Origin: Acanthornis magna
Taxonomy: Eukaryota > Chordata > Aves > Passeriformes > Acanthizidae
Assembly (NCBI GenBank): GCA_036785705.1
Contig: JAWUZG010000014.1
Span: 806,001 to 870,000 of the forward strand
DNA: 64,000 nucleotides
Direction of reading: 5' to 3'
In this document: positions 1 through 11,426 of the stretch, in pieces
Position numbering within the stretch: the stretch's first letter is position 1
Layout: the number at the start of each line of letters is the position of its first letter
Program-made: the position numbers and the translations under genes
The notes under the pieces: generated by a model
What the model was told of the DNA's origin: nothing
Seen by the model: the letters and a program-made list of their open reading frames with translations, nothing else
The model's database searches: none

Positions 1-204
1 AACTGCCTGCTTTGCTTCAGCACCTGCTGCTTCTTCCTCTGTTCCAAGCAAGTCCAGGATTTCATTTCAAAGCTCGTGCACGAGTCGTCTTGAAGGTGCC
101 TGCATGGAGGAGAGGGACGGCAGCTGCAGCCCAGGGCTCGTGTCCCATCAGAGTCTCTCTCTCACGATGGCACCAATGCCATGGGCTCAGGATGCCTGAC
201 TCTG

Positions 205-1272
205 TGCCATGGTTTGACCCTAGCCAAATGCCAGGCACCTATGACATCTGCGCTCTTCGCTGTCTCCTGCCACAGATGTGCAGAGGAGAGAGAAAAAAAG
301 TTGACACACAGACACAAAGGGCTTATGAGTTGAGATAAGGAACTGGGGGAGAATGTACTGAGGGCAAAGTATTTTGAAACTTAAAAGTTGCAAAGTGATT
401 TATTGCTAACTTAACAGAGTCAGAGGTGGCAAATGAGAAGTAAAACTAACTCCTTAAGACACTGTTTTTCCACTCACTCCCTTCCCTCCTTCCCCCCAAC
501 AGCACAGGGCGACAGGGTATGGGGGTTTGGTCAGTCCATGACAGAGGTTTTCTTTGGGTGCTCAGGGAGAGGAGTCCTCTATATTGCCATGGGGTCCCTC
601 CACGGGAGACAGTCCTCTGTGAACTTCTTTAGTGTGCGTCCAAATCTCAGGAGCAGCAGCCTGCCTGAATCTGCTGCAACATGAGTCCCTCGTCCACAGG
701 CTGCAGACCTCTGAGGCCAGGCTGTTCCACCCCAGGAGCAAGGCCTTTCTTTCTTCTGGGACTCCCACTGGATCACACTTTCCTCCAGGCATCCACCTGC
801 TCTGGTGTGGGCAACTCCCCATGGGCTGTGGGTGGATCTCTGTGCCCCTCGTGGACTCTATGGGCTGCAGGGGGACAATAACCTGCTTCACCATGGTCTT
901 CACCATGGCTAGCAGAGGGTTTTCAGCTCTGGCGCCTGGAGCACCTCCTCCCCCACCTTCTCCACTGACCTTGGTGTCTCCATGTTGTTTTCTCTCACAT
1001 ATTCTCACCTCCTTCTCCTTCTCTGGCTAAAAAGAAGCACGTGCTCACATTGTTTTGATTTCTTCTTAAATATGTTTTCACAGAGGCGTAACTAACATCT
1101 CTAATTGGCCCAGACTTGGCCAGCAGCATGTCCATCATCTTCAGAGCCACCAGAGATCGGCTAAGCTGGACATGGTAAAAACTTTCAGAATATTCACACA
1201 GAACACACAGGAGCCATCTTTGTGCCCACCCACCCACCCATTAGTGAAACTGGGCTAAGCAAAACCAACACA
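205..1272 (-). mobile_element. Solo-type ERVL-like LTR, left arm copy
   Basis: Read on the minus strand, this element begins TGTGTTGGTTTTGC and ends near CCATGGCACA. It contains several imperfect repeats around a GCAGCCCATGG core and an AATAAATCA polyadenylation signal (about 404-412 on the plus strand as TGATTTATT). The start, the repeated core and the GGTGCCTGGC...GCCAGGGTCA end resemble a long LTR that is very common in bird genomes; this is recalled, not searched. No internal retroviral genes are seen beside it. The exact ends are uncertain by a few bases, and no target-site duplication was recognised. Confidence 0.6.
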
Positions 1273-2299
1273 GCTGGTCTATAAAATATCGTTCTGATTC
1301 ACACAGATCAACTGAACAGTGTGACACTATTAAGAAAGCATTCCTTTATCCCAGGGGGACCCGCCTTGCACACGACCACCTCGGCAGTTTTCTCACGAGT
1401 TTCTGGATCCTTTACACTACGAGACTTCCTGAATTCCCCCCCAAAGTCCTGCCCACTCCGTACCTCATCCACATGCACTGTCCATTGTCTGGAGCCACAG
1501 CCCCTTTTGGGGGTCAGTTCCATGTTGTGGCTCTTGACGTGTGCCCAGGTCACACGTGCTGACTTAAGGCTCTCTTATCTTATTGCTGTGAGGCCCTGGC
1601 ATTCCTCTTTAGTTAGGCACTGTCCTAACTTCCTCTTATTTCCTTCATTTAGTGTTCCAGGGAGTGCAGGTCCTTGTAACTGGACCACGGGTGTGCAGTT
1701 TTCACTGATCTTCCCAGTCCCTGGTTCTCTTTGCCCTCAAGCAGTTTCCTGTTGCAGACTAACAGGTAAACAACTGAGCAAAAAGTTAAACTTATAGCTA
1801 TGAAGTTACAGAGTTTAAACAGAACTACAAAATCCAGAAAAATACCAAATTCTTTGTATAGCTCCTTTCAAAACTTTAGATTTGAAATTAAGAGGATGAG
1901 GTACTTGGCAAAATTTAAAGCAACATGGAAGGATCCACAGTCCCAGCCTTGGATCCAGCGCCATCTCAGCTGCTGTGAGCTCCAGGGCCGTGGGACGTGT
2001 CAGCGTCACACCTGTGTCACAGCCTTTACCTGCTCTGGTCCCTCTCACAGGTGGGATTTTCAGGGTGCCAGGGGCTTGGCAGCCACTCTGGGGCTGGACC
2101 AGAGGCTGCAGTGGCTGAGGGTGGGGCAGTGACTGCCCCACCTACGCAGAACTTGCCCTGTCCCCCCAAACACACTCCAGATGTTTGGGGCCATCCATCA
2201 TTCCTCTGCTCTCCAGCACTGAGGCAACAGACTCTGGGTACAGCTCAGAGTTCGTGTCCAGGGCAACCACCCCAGCAATGGAGCTCCATGGAGCTGCTC
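1273..2299. other. Unassigned arm sequence
   Basis: No gene is recognised here. The region is mixed single-copy-looking DNA, mirrored at 51,058-52,084. Short open frames are present, but none has a family motif and neither orientation shows a convincing exon chain. It may contain old retroviral sequence next to the LTR, but nothing diagnostic is seen. Confidence 0.5.
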
Positions 2300-2575
2300 T
2301 CATGAACCCCCAAGAACTGGGGAGTACCCCAAAACTGCCTCCAAAATGTGGGTTTCCTCAAAACCCCTTCAGGAATGTGGAACACCCAAAAACTCACTCA
2401 GGAACAAGTTCCCCCTCCCTCCATCATCGCCAGCCTTCGGCTGTCTCATTCCAGACCCTGCCTCACTCTCCCAATCCACACCCCAACCCATCCCACCCCT
2501 CTTGGACTTCAAGGACCTCTTCCCAAACCCTATTTCCCCCATTCCACCCCTCCCAAACCCCCTTGTGATAAATGA
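2300..2575 (-). promoter_or_regulatory. Diverged copy of MHC IIB-type upstream module
   Basis: The stretch keeps the order of short blocks seen in the better preserved modules at 5.2-5.4 kb and 11.7-11.85 kb: a GGGGTACCCCAAAACT block, then a CCTTCGGCTGTCTCATTCC block, then CCCAATCCACACCCCAACCC. It is in the opposite orientation to those modules. Identity is clearly lower, so this is an older copy. No exon is attached to it. Its mirror lies at about 50,780-51,055. Confidence 0.55.
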
Positions 2576-3200
2576 GTGAATGAGAAATGCTGGCTTGCGC
2601 ATATATGAATTTAACATTTTCAAGTGATAATGTACTGTGTAAAAAATAGTGTTAAGATAAAATATAATTAAGTAGAAACAAGGTTGGGGTGAATTGTAAC
2701 TTCAAAATAGTTGTAATATGTTAGAAAATGTAGTAATAAATACATGGTAATAAATGTCTTTTAAGTTGATAAAACACAGAGCCAGGGATCAAGACATGTT
2801 AAAGAAACAAAGAAGATAACCACAGGCATCCCAGCAAGTCTGTTACCTTGACTCACACCTCCCAAAGGAACTGCCATCTACAAATTAAGTTGCAACTGAG
2901 GAAACATAGATGGGAGGATTTCTGCCTTCAGTTCTGAGGCAATCCAGAGGGTCTGAGACTCCAAGACAGGCGCCGCGCTAGCAGAAGGGGGCAAGGATCA
3001 GGAGGGGGGGAGTTGGGTGAAGTGTAAATTTCCTTCTAGGCTTAATGAATATGTAACAACTAAAGAAAGTACTTAAGTTCACAGTAAAATGAATGGATTG
3101 TGCCTCTGGCAAAACTGCTAAATGTCCAGCTGGTTTTGCCTTTGCTCTATAAATAAATGTTCCAGATGATGTTGCTAAAATTTCAGCTTGTGAATTCATT
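2576..3200. other. AT-rich unassigned sequence
   Basis: AT-rich DNA with no long reading frame and no repeat family I can name. It is mirrored at about 50,155-50,780. Confidence 0.5.
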
Positions 3201-3612
3201 CATAGTACCATCCCAACCATCCTGCCCCACCCCATGCCTATCTCACCCCTCCTGATCTGCATCCCACTTCACCACATCCCCTTCCAATGCCATTCCACCC
3301 TCGGGGCTGTAGAATCCAGTAATTTTGGGCTGGCATTGAGTAGGTTTCAGTGGCACTGAGTGGTTTTGAGGTGACAGATTGATCCCTCTTGTATTTAGGA
3401 GTGCAAAGCAATGGAGAAAACTACACCAAATACCCCCAAAGCCCCCAAATACTCCCAAATATTTCTCTAAATCCCAGATTGACCCCGAACACTAGTAAAG
3501 AGGGAGGCTTTAGATGTCTTTGATCAACTTGTTAATTTTTATCCCAGTTTTGTGTGTTATGAATAAATGAAAGAGAATCAAAAGAAAATTCAGGCAAAAA
3601 AAAAAAAAAGGA
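3201..3612 (-). other. 3' UTR of zinc-finger fragment
   Basis: This directly follows the stop codon of the minus-strand zinc-finger fragment. It contains an A-rich run (3,596-3,609) and blocks such as CACTCAGTGCCACTGAAACC (reverse strand). The same layout recurs in diverged form at 55,742-56,230 behind another finger relic, which supports reading it as a conserved 3' UTR. Confidence 0.55.
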
Positions 3613-3915
3613 TCACCAGCGAGGTGCCTTCCCAATGTGGGTCCTCTGATGGGTGATGAAGTTGGAGCAGAGGATGAAGCTCTTCCCACACTCGGGACAC
3701 TCGCAGGGCCTCTCCCCGGTGTGGATCCTCTGGTGGCAGATCAGGCTGGAGCTGTGGCTGAAGCTCATCCCACATTGCCCACGCTCGCAGGGCCTCTCCC
3801 CGCTCTGAGCCCTCAGGCACCGCGGCGGTTCCGGGGCTTGTTCCCAACAGCTCCGCTCAGCCCTCACGCACCGCGCTGGGGCCGCCAAGCACTTTTCAGC
3901 CCCGGCCGCCCCCAC
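3613..3915 (-). pseudogene. Two-finger C2H2 zinc-finger fragment, left arm
   Basis: A 100-codon frame ends with two Kruppel-type fingers and the tail IGKAPRW before the stop. In the first finger the first zinc-binding Cys is Arg (CERGQC), so that finger should not bind zinc; the right-arm copy still has Cys there. The 50 residues ahead of the fingers come from GC-rich sequence and show no domain. Songbird relatives of this type normally have many fingers, so this is a truncated gene. It sits head-to-head with the MHC-type module at 4,650-5,604. Translation is doubtful. Confidence 0.75.
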
Positions 3916-4640
3916 GGGCCGGGCCCCGAGGGTCCCGCTGCCGCCGCCTCGGCTCCACGGAGCCCAGAAACTCCGGAAAATCGCTCCCAGGCACTAAAAT
4001 ACCTTTCCGTGTGCAGCGAGGGGCGCGGGGGGAGCCTTCTGAACTCCCCTGCCCTCAGCCCCTCCCGGGCACGGCCGGGCATTAGCTCGGCTCCCGGGGC
4101 TGTGGCCCGGCACCGGCTGCTGCCACAGGGCACGGGGCTGCCGCACTCGGGCATTAAACCCAACAGATTTGGGGAGGAGGGACAGCCCCAGAAAGCCTCG
4201 GGGAGCCCTCGGCAGCTTGGAGCTGCACGAGGCCCAGAAAGGATGCCCTGGACACAGCGATGGCCCCAGCAGCGGCTCTGCCCCCAGCACGGGGCTGTGT
4301 CCCACACCCCACGCTCCAGCCCGAGCTTTGGGCCGCGGGAGCGGAGCTGCTGCACGGAGCTTCCAGCCCCACCAGCCGCACCTCTGATCCCTTGGGACCT
4401 GACGGCAGGGACGGGTGTCCGCCGGCGCTCGGGGTCTGTCAGCTTTTGCAATCCAGAGGGATAAACGGAGTCCAAAGTGGTGTCCACTTCCATCACTTGC
4501 CATTTCTCCTTTCTTTTCCATGACGGATTTCACAGCGCTTCCTTTCAGCCCAGAGACTAAGTAAACAAAATTCCCGGCTGCCCCTGCAGCCCTGCAGCTT
4601 TCCACAGCACGGAATGGCCCCAGGGGTGATGTCAGACACA
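3916..4640 (-). promoter_or_regulatory. CpG-rich 5' region of zinc-finger fragment
   Basis: GC- and CpG-rich DNA between the zinc-finger fragment (minus) and the MHC-type module (plus). It looks like a CpG-island promoter able to serve both sides. Long open frames here (for example 3,994-5,595 minus) overlap on both strands and lack domains. They reflect base composition, not a proven protein. Confidence 0.45.
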
Positions 4641-4649
4641 GCCGGGATG

Positions 4650-5604
4650 GGAATGCCAAAGAACACAAGGAGGAGGAGCAGGAGAGGAGGAGGAGAGTCA
4701 CGGAAGAGGAAGGGCGGGTGGGGAGGAGAGATGGAGGAGGAGGAGCGAGAAGAAGAAGAGGGATAAAGGGGGAGGAGCGGGAGGAAGAGGCAGGACGGAG
4801 GCGGAGCAGCAGCAAGAGAAGCAGGAAAAGGAGCTGCCACGTGCGTTCTTCGCTCTGTGTCCGCAGCCCTCGGCCCCGGGAGCATCGCCCCCCGCATCCC
4901 GCAGGTGACCGGGCACGGGGAGCTCGCCCCAAAGATCTTGTGAGGTGCGTGGGGTTCTTTTTTTGGGGGGAGGGGATTTTTGGACCTTGTAGGACTCCAG
5001 AACCGAGCCCCAAATATCTTTGGTTGTTCCTGGGAGGGTTTTGGGGTTTTTTTTTGGGCAGAGAGGTGGCAGATGTTTGGATGTTGCAGGACTCCAAATG
5101 TGAGTCGCAAATGCCCCTGGGGGGATATTGGGGAGTCCCCGGCACGCGGGTTTTTGGGGGGGTCCCAGTGGCGGCTGGCGGGAGGAGTGGGATGGGGTGG
5201 GCTGGGGCCCGGGCAGGGTGGGATGTGGATTGAGGTGTGGGCTGAAGTGTGGGGGAGGGGGATGGGTGGGCTGGGGCCTGGGATGAGGCAGCCGAAGGTT
5301 GGGGGTGATGAAGGCGGGGGGACCGCACTCCTTCGGGGCTTGCGGGGTATCGGCCACCTGTGAGGGAGTTTTGGGGTGCCCCTAATCCTTCGGGGGTGGC
5401 ATTGGCAGCGGGGGACACGTGTCTCCGGCAGCTCTGGAGCCCAGCTGCGCCCCCCTGGGCCCCAGCGGCGGCGGGAGCGGAATTTGGGGAGGGGGAGGTG
5501 TGGGGCGGGCAGGCCGGGCCCCCCCGCTGGGCGCTGTCCCGTTGGGGCCGAGTGCGGGGGGAGCTGTCCCGCGGGGCCCGGCCCTGCCCGGGCACGGCTG
5601 ATGC
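4650..5604 (+). promoter_or_regulatory. MHC IIB-type upstream module, outer left
   Basis: The module contains a homopurine GGA-rich tract (4,664-4,830), then a short putative exon bracketed by AG and GT (about 4,866-4,902), then a block with TTTTTGGACCTTGTAGGACT and ATCTTTGGTTGTTCC, and finally the GC-rich stretch that normally precedes MHC class IIB exon 1. It ends at GGGCACGGCTGATGC, where a provirus begins, so its exon 1 is missing. Related modules are at 11.4-13.1, 31.5-33.25, 40.4-42.1 and 47.9-48.7 kb. Calling it MHC-derived is inferred from the copies that still carry exon 1. Confidence 0.6.
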
Positions 5605-6106
5605 TGATTCGCCCCCAGCAGGCCCAGAGACACTTCAGAGACAAAGTCAGAGAAGTGAGTATTTGCTTTATTCGGCGCGCCGGGTGTGGGCGATCGCTCC
5701 TCCAAACATACACACTCCGGCTCTTCCAGCATACCATGTTATGGGTAACATTCATGAATATTCATCACATTCCCTGGGATAGGAGTGGTTATACAAATAA
5801 TTTCTCAGAAATCATTAGTATCATTAGCATGTGTGCCACGCCTGTGCTGTGTGCCCTGGTGGTCTTTGGGGGTCTTTTCGTGATGAAGTTCTGTAGTCTT
5901 CATCACAATGTACTTTTCACCTTTCTCTCTGGAGCGTGTGCAGTCCTTGGTGGGATGATTGAGTGGTTTCTGTGATGGCCTCAAACAGATTCTTGTCCCT
6001 CTTATCTTGAGAAGATTAAGGGAATTCTGTTTTCCTAGGTTTTAGAATTTACATATTCTGTCTCTCAATAGTTAACTTGAGTTACCTATGGACTACCCGT
6101 TTCTCA
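5605..6106 (-). repeat. 3' LTR of left-arm provirus
   Basis: This 502-bp LTR reads TGAGAAATGGG to GGGGCGAATCA on the minus strand. A polypurine tract (GAAAAAAAGGGGGGAT on the minus strand, about 6,107-6,122) sits directly upstream, marking it as the 3' LTR. It contains AATAAAG in the R/U5 part. Confidence 0.85.
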
Positions 6107-6460
6107 ATCCCCCCTTTTTTTCTTGGTCATTTGTAATACTTTACAAATCTTGTATGTCACGAAAGTTAGTATCTTTCTTTAGCTTACTTCTAAGTTTGTA
6201 CTTTTGCCATTGAGCATAACCATGGCGATTCCAAGTACATAATATCATACAACAATAACTACTAATACAGACAGTAAATAACAATGCAGTAATACAAATG
6301 ACTATTACAAACAATTGTTTAAGCCTGGATAAGTTGGATAACCGTGCTGTAAGTTTGTCCTATACCTTTTTAAACTCTTAAGAAATGTCATTTGAGGTGA
6401 TCTAATGCAATGTTCACTTTGGATAAATAATTTTATGATTATGAGATATTTTATTCTAGC

Positions 6461-7020
6461 CTATCTATCTGTTCTTACTTGTCCCTTCTCTTCTTGTTTG
6501 TAATTTAAATCATTAGTGTTGTATGGTGGGGGTTTCTTACCTATAAGGATGCTAGAAGGGATTAAAGCTAGGGCTTGAATTTGAACCCCACCAGCCACTG
6601 CCTTTGCTGTTTTGTCTGCCATAGCATTTCCCAGTTCAGGGATGGTGTTACCCTGGGAGTGCTTTTTACAGTGCATTATAGCCACTTTTGAAGGTTTTAG
6701 CACTGCTTCCAGCAACTGTAAGATTTCAGTAGCTTGCTGATTTTTTTCTTCTGTGAGTTTAATAAACCCCTCTCTTTCCAAATAGCTCCGTGAGTGTGTA
6801 CCACCCCAAAAACATGCCTTGAATCAGTCCAAATGTTGACAGGCTTTCCTTCGGCTGATGCCAGGGCTCGAGTTAGGGCTATTATCTCAGCCTTTTGAGC
6901 AGATGTCCCCACAGGTAACGGTTTTGCCTCAATGACAGCATCTGTGGTTGTAATTGCATACCCAGCAAGGCGCTTACCATTTTTGACATAACTGCTTCCA
7001 TCAGTGTACCAGTTTTTCAC
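6461..7020 (-). pseudogene. Retroviral RNase H remnant
   Basis: Two overlapping minus-strand frames (6,697-7,020 and 6,461-6,781) together show a gammaretrovirus-like RNase H. The first has the NWYTDGSS catalytic start and a WTDSRHV motif. The second has the HCKKHSQG and GNAMADKTAK segments, which hold the His and final Asp. A frameshift at about 6,700-6,780 separates them. No integrase follows, so pol is truncated. The right-arm copy (46,526-47,085) has the same break, so the frameshift was present before the arms were duplicated. Confidence 0.8.
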
Positions 7021-7040
7021 ATTTTCCAGCAGAGAGTCCT

Positions 7041-7800
7041 TTAGCTGGAGTCAACGCAGTCATGCTGTACAGGCTTCTCAGTAACTCTGCCTTGGAGGTA
7101 AGCTGCTGGATTAAGATGTTGCTTATTTGGATACTCACATCCTCCGATTCTGCTAGGACAGCTTGATATTTGAGAAAGCAAGATGGGGCTAACCAGTGAT
7201 TTCCTTTCTGCATGAGCACTGCTGACACTGTATGAGCACAGCTGCCACTGCACGCAGGCAGGCAGGCCATCTTCGGCTGACCACATCCAATTGCTTGGAG
7301 AAATAAGCCACTGGCCTTTTGTAGGGTCCCAGCTTCTGTGCCAAAAGTCCCAGTGTCAGTCTTTGCTTCTCATGTGAGAACAACAGAAAAGGTTTAGTGA
7401 CAAACTGCCTCCTTCTTACTGTCTCCCAAGGCTCTCTCTCTCTCCCCTGCTAGTTCATATCCCAGAAATGGAACTCACTGGAGGGCTAACTGAACTTTTT
7501 AGGAGAGACTTTATATTGACTTAGTCCCAGAAAATTTAAAAGACTTACAGTCTTCACGGGTAGGTCATCAACATACTGCAGAAGTGTACTTTCTTCAAGT
7601 GGTGGTGTCCAGTCTTCTAGTTTTTTTAACTCCTTGATCTCTAAACATCATGGGGCTATTTTTGGATCCTTGTGGCAATACAGTCCATGTAAATTGGCTT
7701 TTTCTCCCTGTTTTGGGGTTTTTAAAAATTTCCTGACTGCTTTTAGCTAATGGCAGACAAAAGAAAGCATCTTTTACGTTTAAAACTTCACTGACACTGG
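7041..7800 (-). pseudogene. Reverse transcriptase and connection remnants
   Basis: On the minus strand, fragments include a palm segment with VLPQGSKNSP, a QYVDDL active-site motif at about 7,570-7,590, and a connection segment with QKLGPYKRPVAYFSKQLD (7,189-7,383). They lie in different frames with stops between them. Order and motifs fit a gammaretrovirus-like polymerase. It is not functional. Confidence 0.7.
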
Positions 7801-9790
7801 CTGTGCCCCTTCCAGCAGTTTAATAACCACTGGGGAAGCTTGTTTTGATTTCTTTGGAATTTTAACATCCTATAAACTTTAAGGGACTTAAAAAGTGGGC
7901 ATTTTTGTTTTCCCTGTGGCCTTAATATTTTGGACATGATCATTGTCCTGCCCCGATATAGTTTTCAGGCTCTTAGGAGCACATACAGCTCTGCTGTTTG
8001 AGCTGACTATGTGGGTGGCAACCTCCCCCTTCTTTTTACTTTTTTCTTATTAATGATACTGTATTTTTCAAATTGTTTTTCTTCTGTCACTCTTGAAGAC
8101 TCACTAACAAACACATTCTATCCCCCAGGCCAGGTAGTGCCCTGCAAAATCTTCCTTAGCCTGGCTTTGGAGATCTATCAGCTGAATGCTGTCATGGGTT
8201 TCTGCCCAGCCCCCACTCTCCCTGGCCCCTTAAACAGGAGGCTGGGTCAAAACTCCCCTTATTTCTTAATTCTAAATTCTCTTGTTCTACTAAACCAGAT
8301 TCATCATACTGTAATAACCGAGCACTGGTTATCCACCTGGACTTTTTTTTTTTTTTTTTTTCAGTCAACAAAGCTCCTACTTAGTGTGAAACTTTAACAA
8401 TTAGATATCTTTTTATCATTAGCCCTGGGGCCTCAGTTACTATCAAGGCCCTGGCTGCACAGCTTTGCAGACAATGTAGCTAGCCTCTGGCTACATTCTG
8501 AGACATCTTGAGACAGTGAGTTGCTTTTGGCTACTGGATCTAGCAACTTAGAAAAATAAGCAACAGGCTACTGCATTCTCCAAAAGCAACTGCCAAATTC
8601 CCCAAAGCATGGGGAAACAACACTTAGCAGGGTACCTTCCCCACACCTTTGGTGGGATTTCTAGCAGACAGAGCAGAAAGAAGAAAGTATACTGGAATTC
8701 ATATGAATGGTAACTGCTATCTTAAATTTGAAAGTGTCTTTCTGTTGCAGAGCCCAAAGCTCAGCAGATTGGTTTATGATTTCTAGTCAGTATCTCCCTT
8801 CTGTGGGGCTTAGCATTCCTAAACGCTAAACAAACAAATATGCACATAACAACAACAGTTAGAAATGTGACAATCACCAATAGAACTTACTTGGTCTTAG
8901 CACTTTGATAGAATAGCCAGCTATCCTTTTGAAACCTTTGATTTTAAAGATAATTAATTTTTTTGTCTGATTTAGCCGTTGTTTTATGTGCATGTGTTAA
9001 AAGGGTGCCACCTTCCCTCCTTTTTTGCTTACTCACCCTTTTGCATCCAAAGCCATACTTGTTACAATCATTACAAGGTTCTGTTAGGATAGCTGACTGA
9101 TCTAGGAACAGCACTGTTGGTAATAGTGTTTTGGAAATACAAAAAACCATTTTTGTGTTAACGGATTAATTGTTTTACAGATCTCAGTTGCAAGGGCAGT
9201 CAGTGGTTCTTCTTGCTTCTGTGGCTTGAGTGGTTCCTTGTCCTATATCTGCATACACTTGAGCATTCAAAGGTGTTAATGGTATTAACACTTGCACAAT
9301 GATAACACAAGCTAGAGTGGGGAGAAGGATGTGGTTTTGCTTCTTTCACCCCCCCCCCCCTTTTTGGAAATTCTTATATTTTCCCTTAGCTAGTTTTATT
9401 TTGCAACAGAACCAGTTTTGTCACCCTTCTCTGCAATTAGGCAGAGCTTGATTTTGAGGGAGGGATATCATTCACACACCTTCCCTTCAGCAGTGTCAAT
9501 TCGCATTTCTAAGGCAACTTCTCTGCCTGAAATGCCTGAAATGCCTCAGTCAAGCAAGCACACACAAGAAAGATCCAAAACAATACTCAATCAAACATCT
9601 AAAAGTTATGTTTTAACACTTTTGTAGCAAATTACTCTTAGTTTACAGGCGTCCCCGCATTGATTTTATCTGCCGGCGCTTACACAAACTAACTACACAC
9701 ACGAGGACACACACATTCAAAGAAAAAAACTCAGAAGCACTTGAACAAACTTTGCTCAAAAAAAAAACCCATTCCCAGTAACTTAGGCAG
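7801..9790 (-). other. Degraded provirus interior, left arm
   Basis: Retroviral interior with many stops. On the minus strand, about 7,890-8,370 contains a piece that resembles an RNase H region (SAQTAELYVLLRA). This would place it upstream of the reverse transcriptase, out of normal order. No capsid, protease or envelope motif was identified in the rest. Confidence 0.4.
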
Positions 9791-9914
9791 GAGACTTTAT
9801 CTCCAAAATACCTAGCAATTGCATTTTAACCCAAGCAGGAGACTTTAAGTCTAAGATCACACATCCCAACAGACTTTTCTGGGTTATTTTCTTGCTTTCT
9901 GATGATCCCATCCT
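9791..9914 (-). pseudogene. Truncated gag start, left arm
   Basis: The minus-strand ATG at 9,914 opens a frame of about 40 codons starting MGSSESKK, with Gly at position 2 as in myristoylated Gag proteins. It stops early, and nothing downstream resembles a full matrix or capsid. The untranslated leader (about 9,915-10,920) lies between it and the 5' LTR. Confidence 0.55.
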
Positions 9915-10923
9915 TTGTCTGTCTGTTCTCTCTCTCTTCTTCAAGGCAAACCTTTCTGCTCGTCTCCTCCCACTCTTTTCTACAAAGTTACGTTTCTCAC
10001 CTCTTTCTTACACACAAACTTTCCCGCAGGTCCACAAGGCCACGGCACTCTTTGCCAGTTTTCTCTTTATTTTCTTGCCCGTCCACAAAGCCACGCTACT
10101 CTTAACATTATCTACACCTTCATTCTTCACAAGTTCTTTTCTAGTCTGATATCAAACTCTCTCCTCCAGCAGCTTGGACACCACACACTCCTTCGAGTCA
10201 CTTCCTCTCACAATTAATACAACCACTCCAAGTTCAAGCCTGACAACTGTTTCCACACACTAAACACAGGATTTAAAAAGGGAAATCAAATGGAGCTATA
10301 TTAGAGAGGTGTTGGGGGTCTGGATGTTCTCAATTTAATAGCTAAAACCTTTCTCCTTCAATAATACAGTCTGCCCCCACCAGATACTCCAAACCAATGG
10401 TTTATATATGTTTTACACTCATTCACGCTTTGCCAATCACTTTGCTTTTCCCTGGCCGTTTCTGCCGCCAGATAACAGAACCGCAGGTAGAGCTCCGCAT
10501 TCACTTCGGTTCAGAACACATCTCATTCGTTCTCACTCATACAGTAAAAACATAAGGACAGACAACACAAAAGTAGCAGTGCAATGGTGCACTACAGCAT
10601 CTAACCCTGGGGTCCAACCCATTAAAGGTACCTTACCTGACAGTGGGGTCCAACCCCTGGGGGATTCAACCCCTGCCCGGGACTAATTTTGGGAGACCCA
10701 GTCTCGACCCACCCTCAGGGACTTGTACCCCAGACCTGCAGGTATTTTTTTTTTTTAAATAGCAAATACCTTAATTTGGTGCAGATGGTCCTTGGTCTGC
10801 CCCCGCCGTGAGCCAAAGGACAGCTGAGCTCCCCCTGAAAATTCAGGGTCGCAACTGGGAGGTCTGCTTACCCCTGGATCTGGCAGCTGAGCAGAGTTAG
10901 GCTCCCATCTGGAGGTGCCAATT

Positions 10924-11426
10924 TGATTCTCCCCAAGCAGGCCCAGAGACACTTCAGAGACAAAGTCAGAGCAGTGGGTATTTGCTTTATTTGGTGTGCT
11001 GCGTGTGGGGGATCGCTCCTCCAAACACACACACCCCGGCACTTCCAGCATACCATGTTATGGGTAACATTCATGAATGTTCATCACATTCCCTGGGATA
11101 GGAGAGGTTATACAAATCATTTCTCGGAAATCCTTAATATCATTAGCATGTGTGCCACGCCTGTGCTGTGTGTCCTGGTGATCTTTGGGGGTCTTCTCAT
11201 GATGAAGTTCTGGTAGTCTTCATCACAATGTACTTTCCACCTTTCTCTCTGGAGCATGTGCAGTCCTTGGTGGGATGATTGAGTGGTTTCTGTGATGGCC
11301 TCAAACAGATTCTTGTCCCTCTTATCTTGAGAAGATTAAGGGAATTCTGTTTTCCTAGGTTTTAGAATTTACATATTCTGTCCCTCAGTAGTTAACTTGA
11401 GTTACCTATTGACTACCCATTTCTCA
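10924..11426 (-). repeat. 5' LTR of left-arm provirus
   Basis: This 503-bp LTR is nearly identical to the one at 5,605-6,106. It is followed on the minus strand by AATTGGCACCTCCAGATGGG, the expected place of a primer-binding site. I cannot name the tRNA. Confidence 0.85.

Larger units (their letters stand above)
5605..11426 (-). mobile_element. Gammaretrovirus-like provirus, left arm
   Basis: Two near-identical LTRs (5,605-6,106 and 10,924-11,426) bound a minus-strand provirus. Internally a gag start, reverse transcriptase pieces and RNase H can be recognised, all broken. Full capsid, protease, integrase and envelope genes are not found. The provirus is not flanked by a short target-site duplication. 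Instead, about 0.6 kb of MHC-type upstream sequence occurs on both sides. A mirror copy lies at 42,118-47,941, so insertion predates the arm duplication. Confidence 0.85.

Noticed and set aside
3994..5595. 533-codon open frame on the minus strand, and similar 320-600-codon frames at 11,424-12,854, 31,666-33,459 and 40,626-42,120
   Set aside because: They are Pro/Ser/Leu-rich translations of GC-rich, repeat-like upstream sequence, run antisense to MHC exon 1 in the copies that have it, overlap other open frames and contain no domain. Lack of stops follows from base composition.
8340..8362. Poly(T)/(A) run differing in length between arms as a retroposon tail
   Set aside because: It lies inside the provirus interior and only varies in length (about 22 T on the left, 13 A on the right), as expected from slippage.
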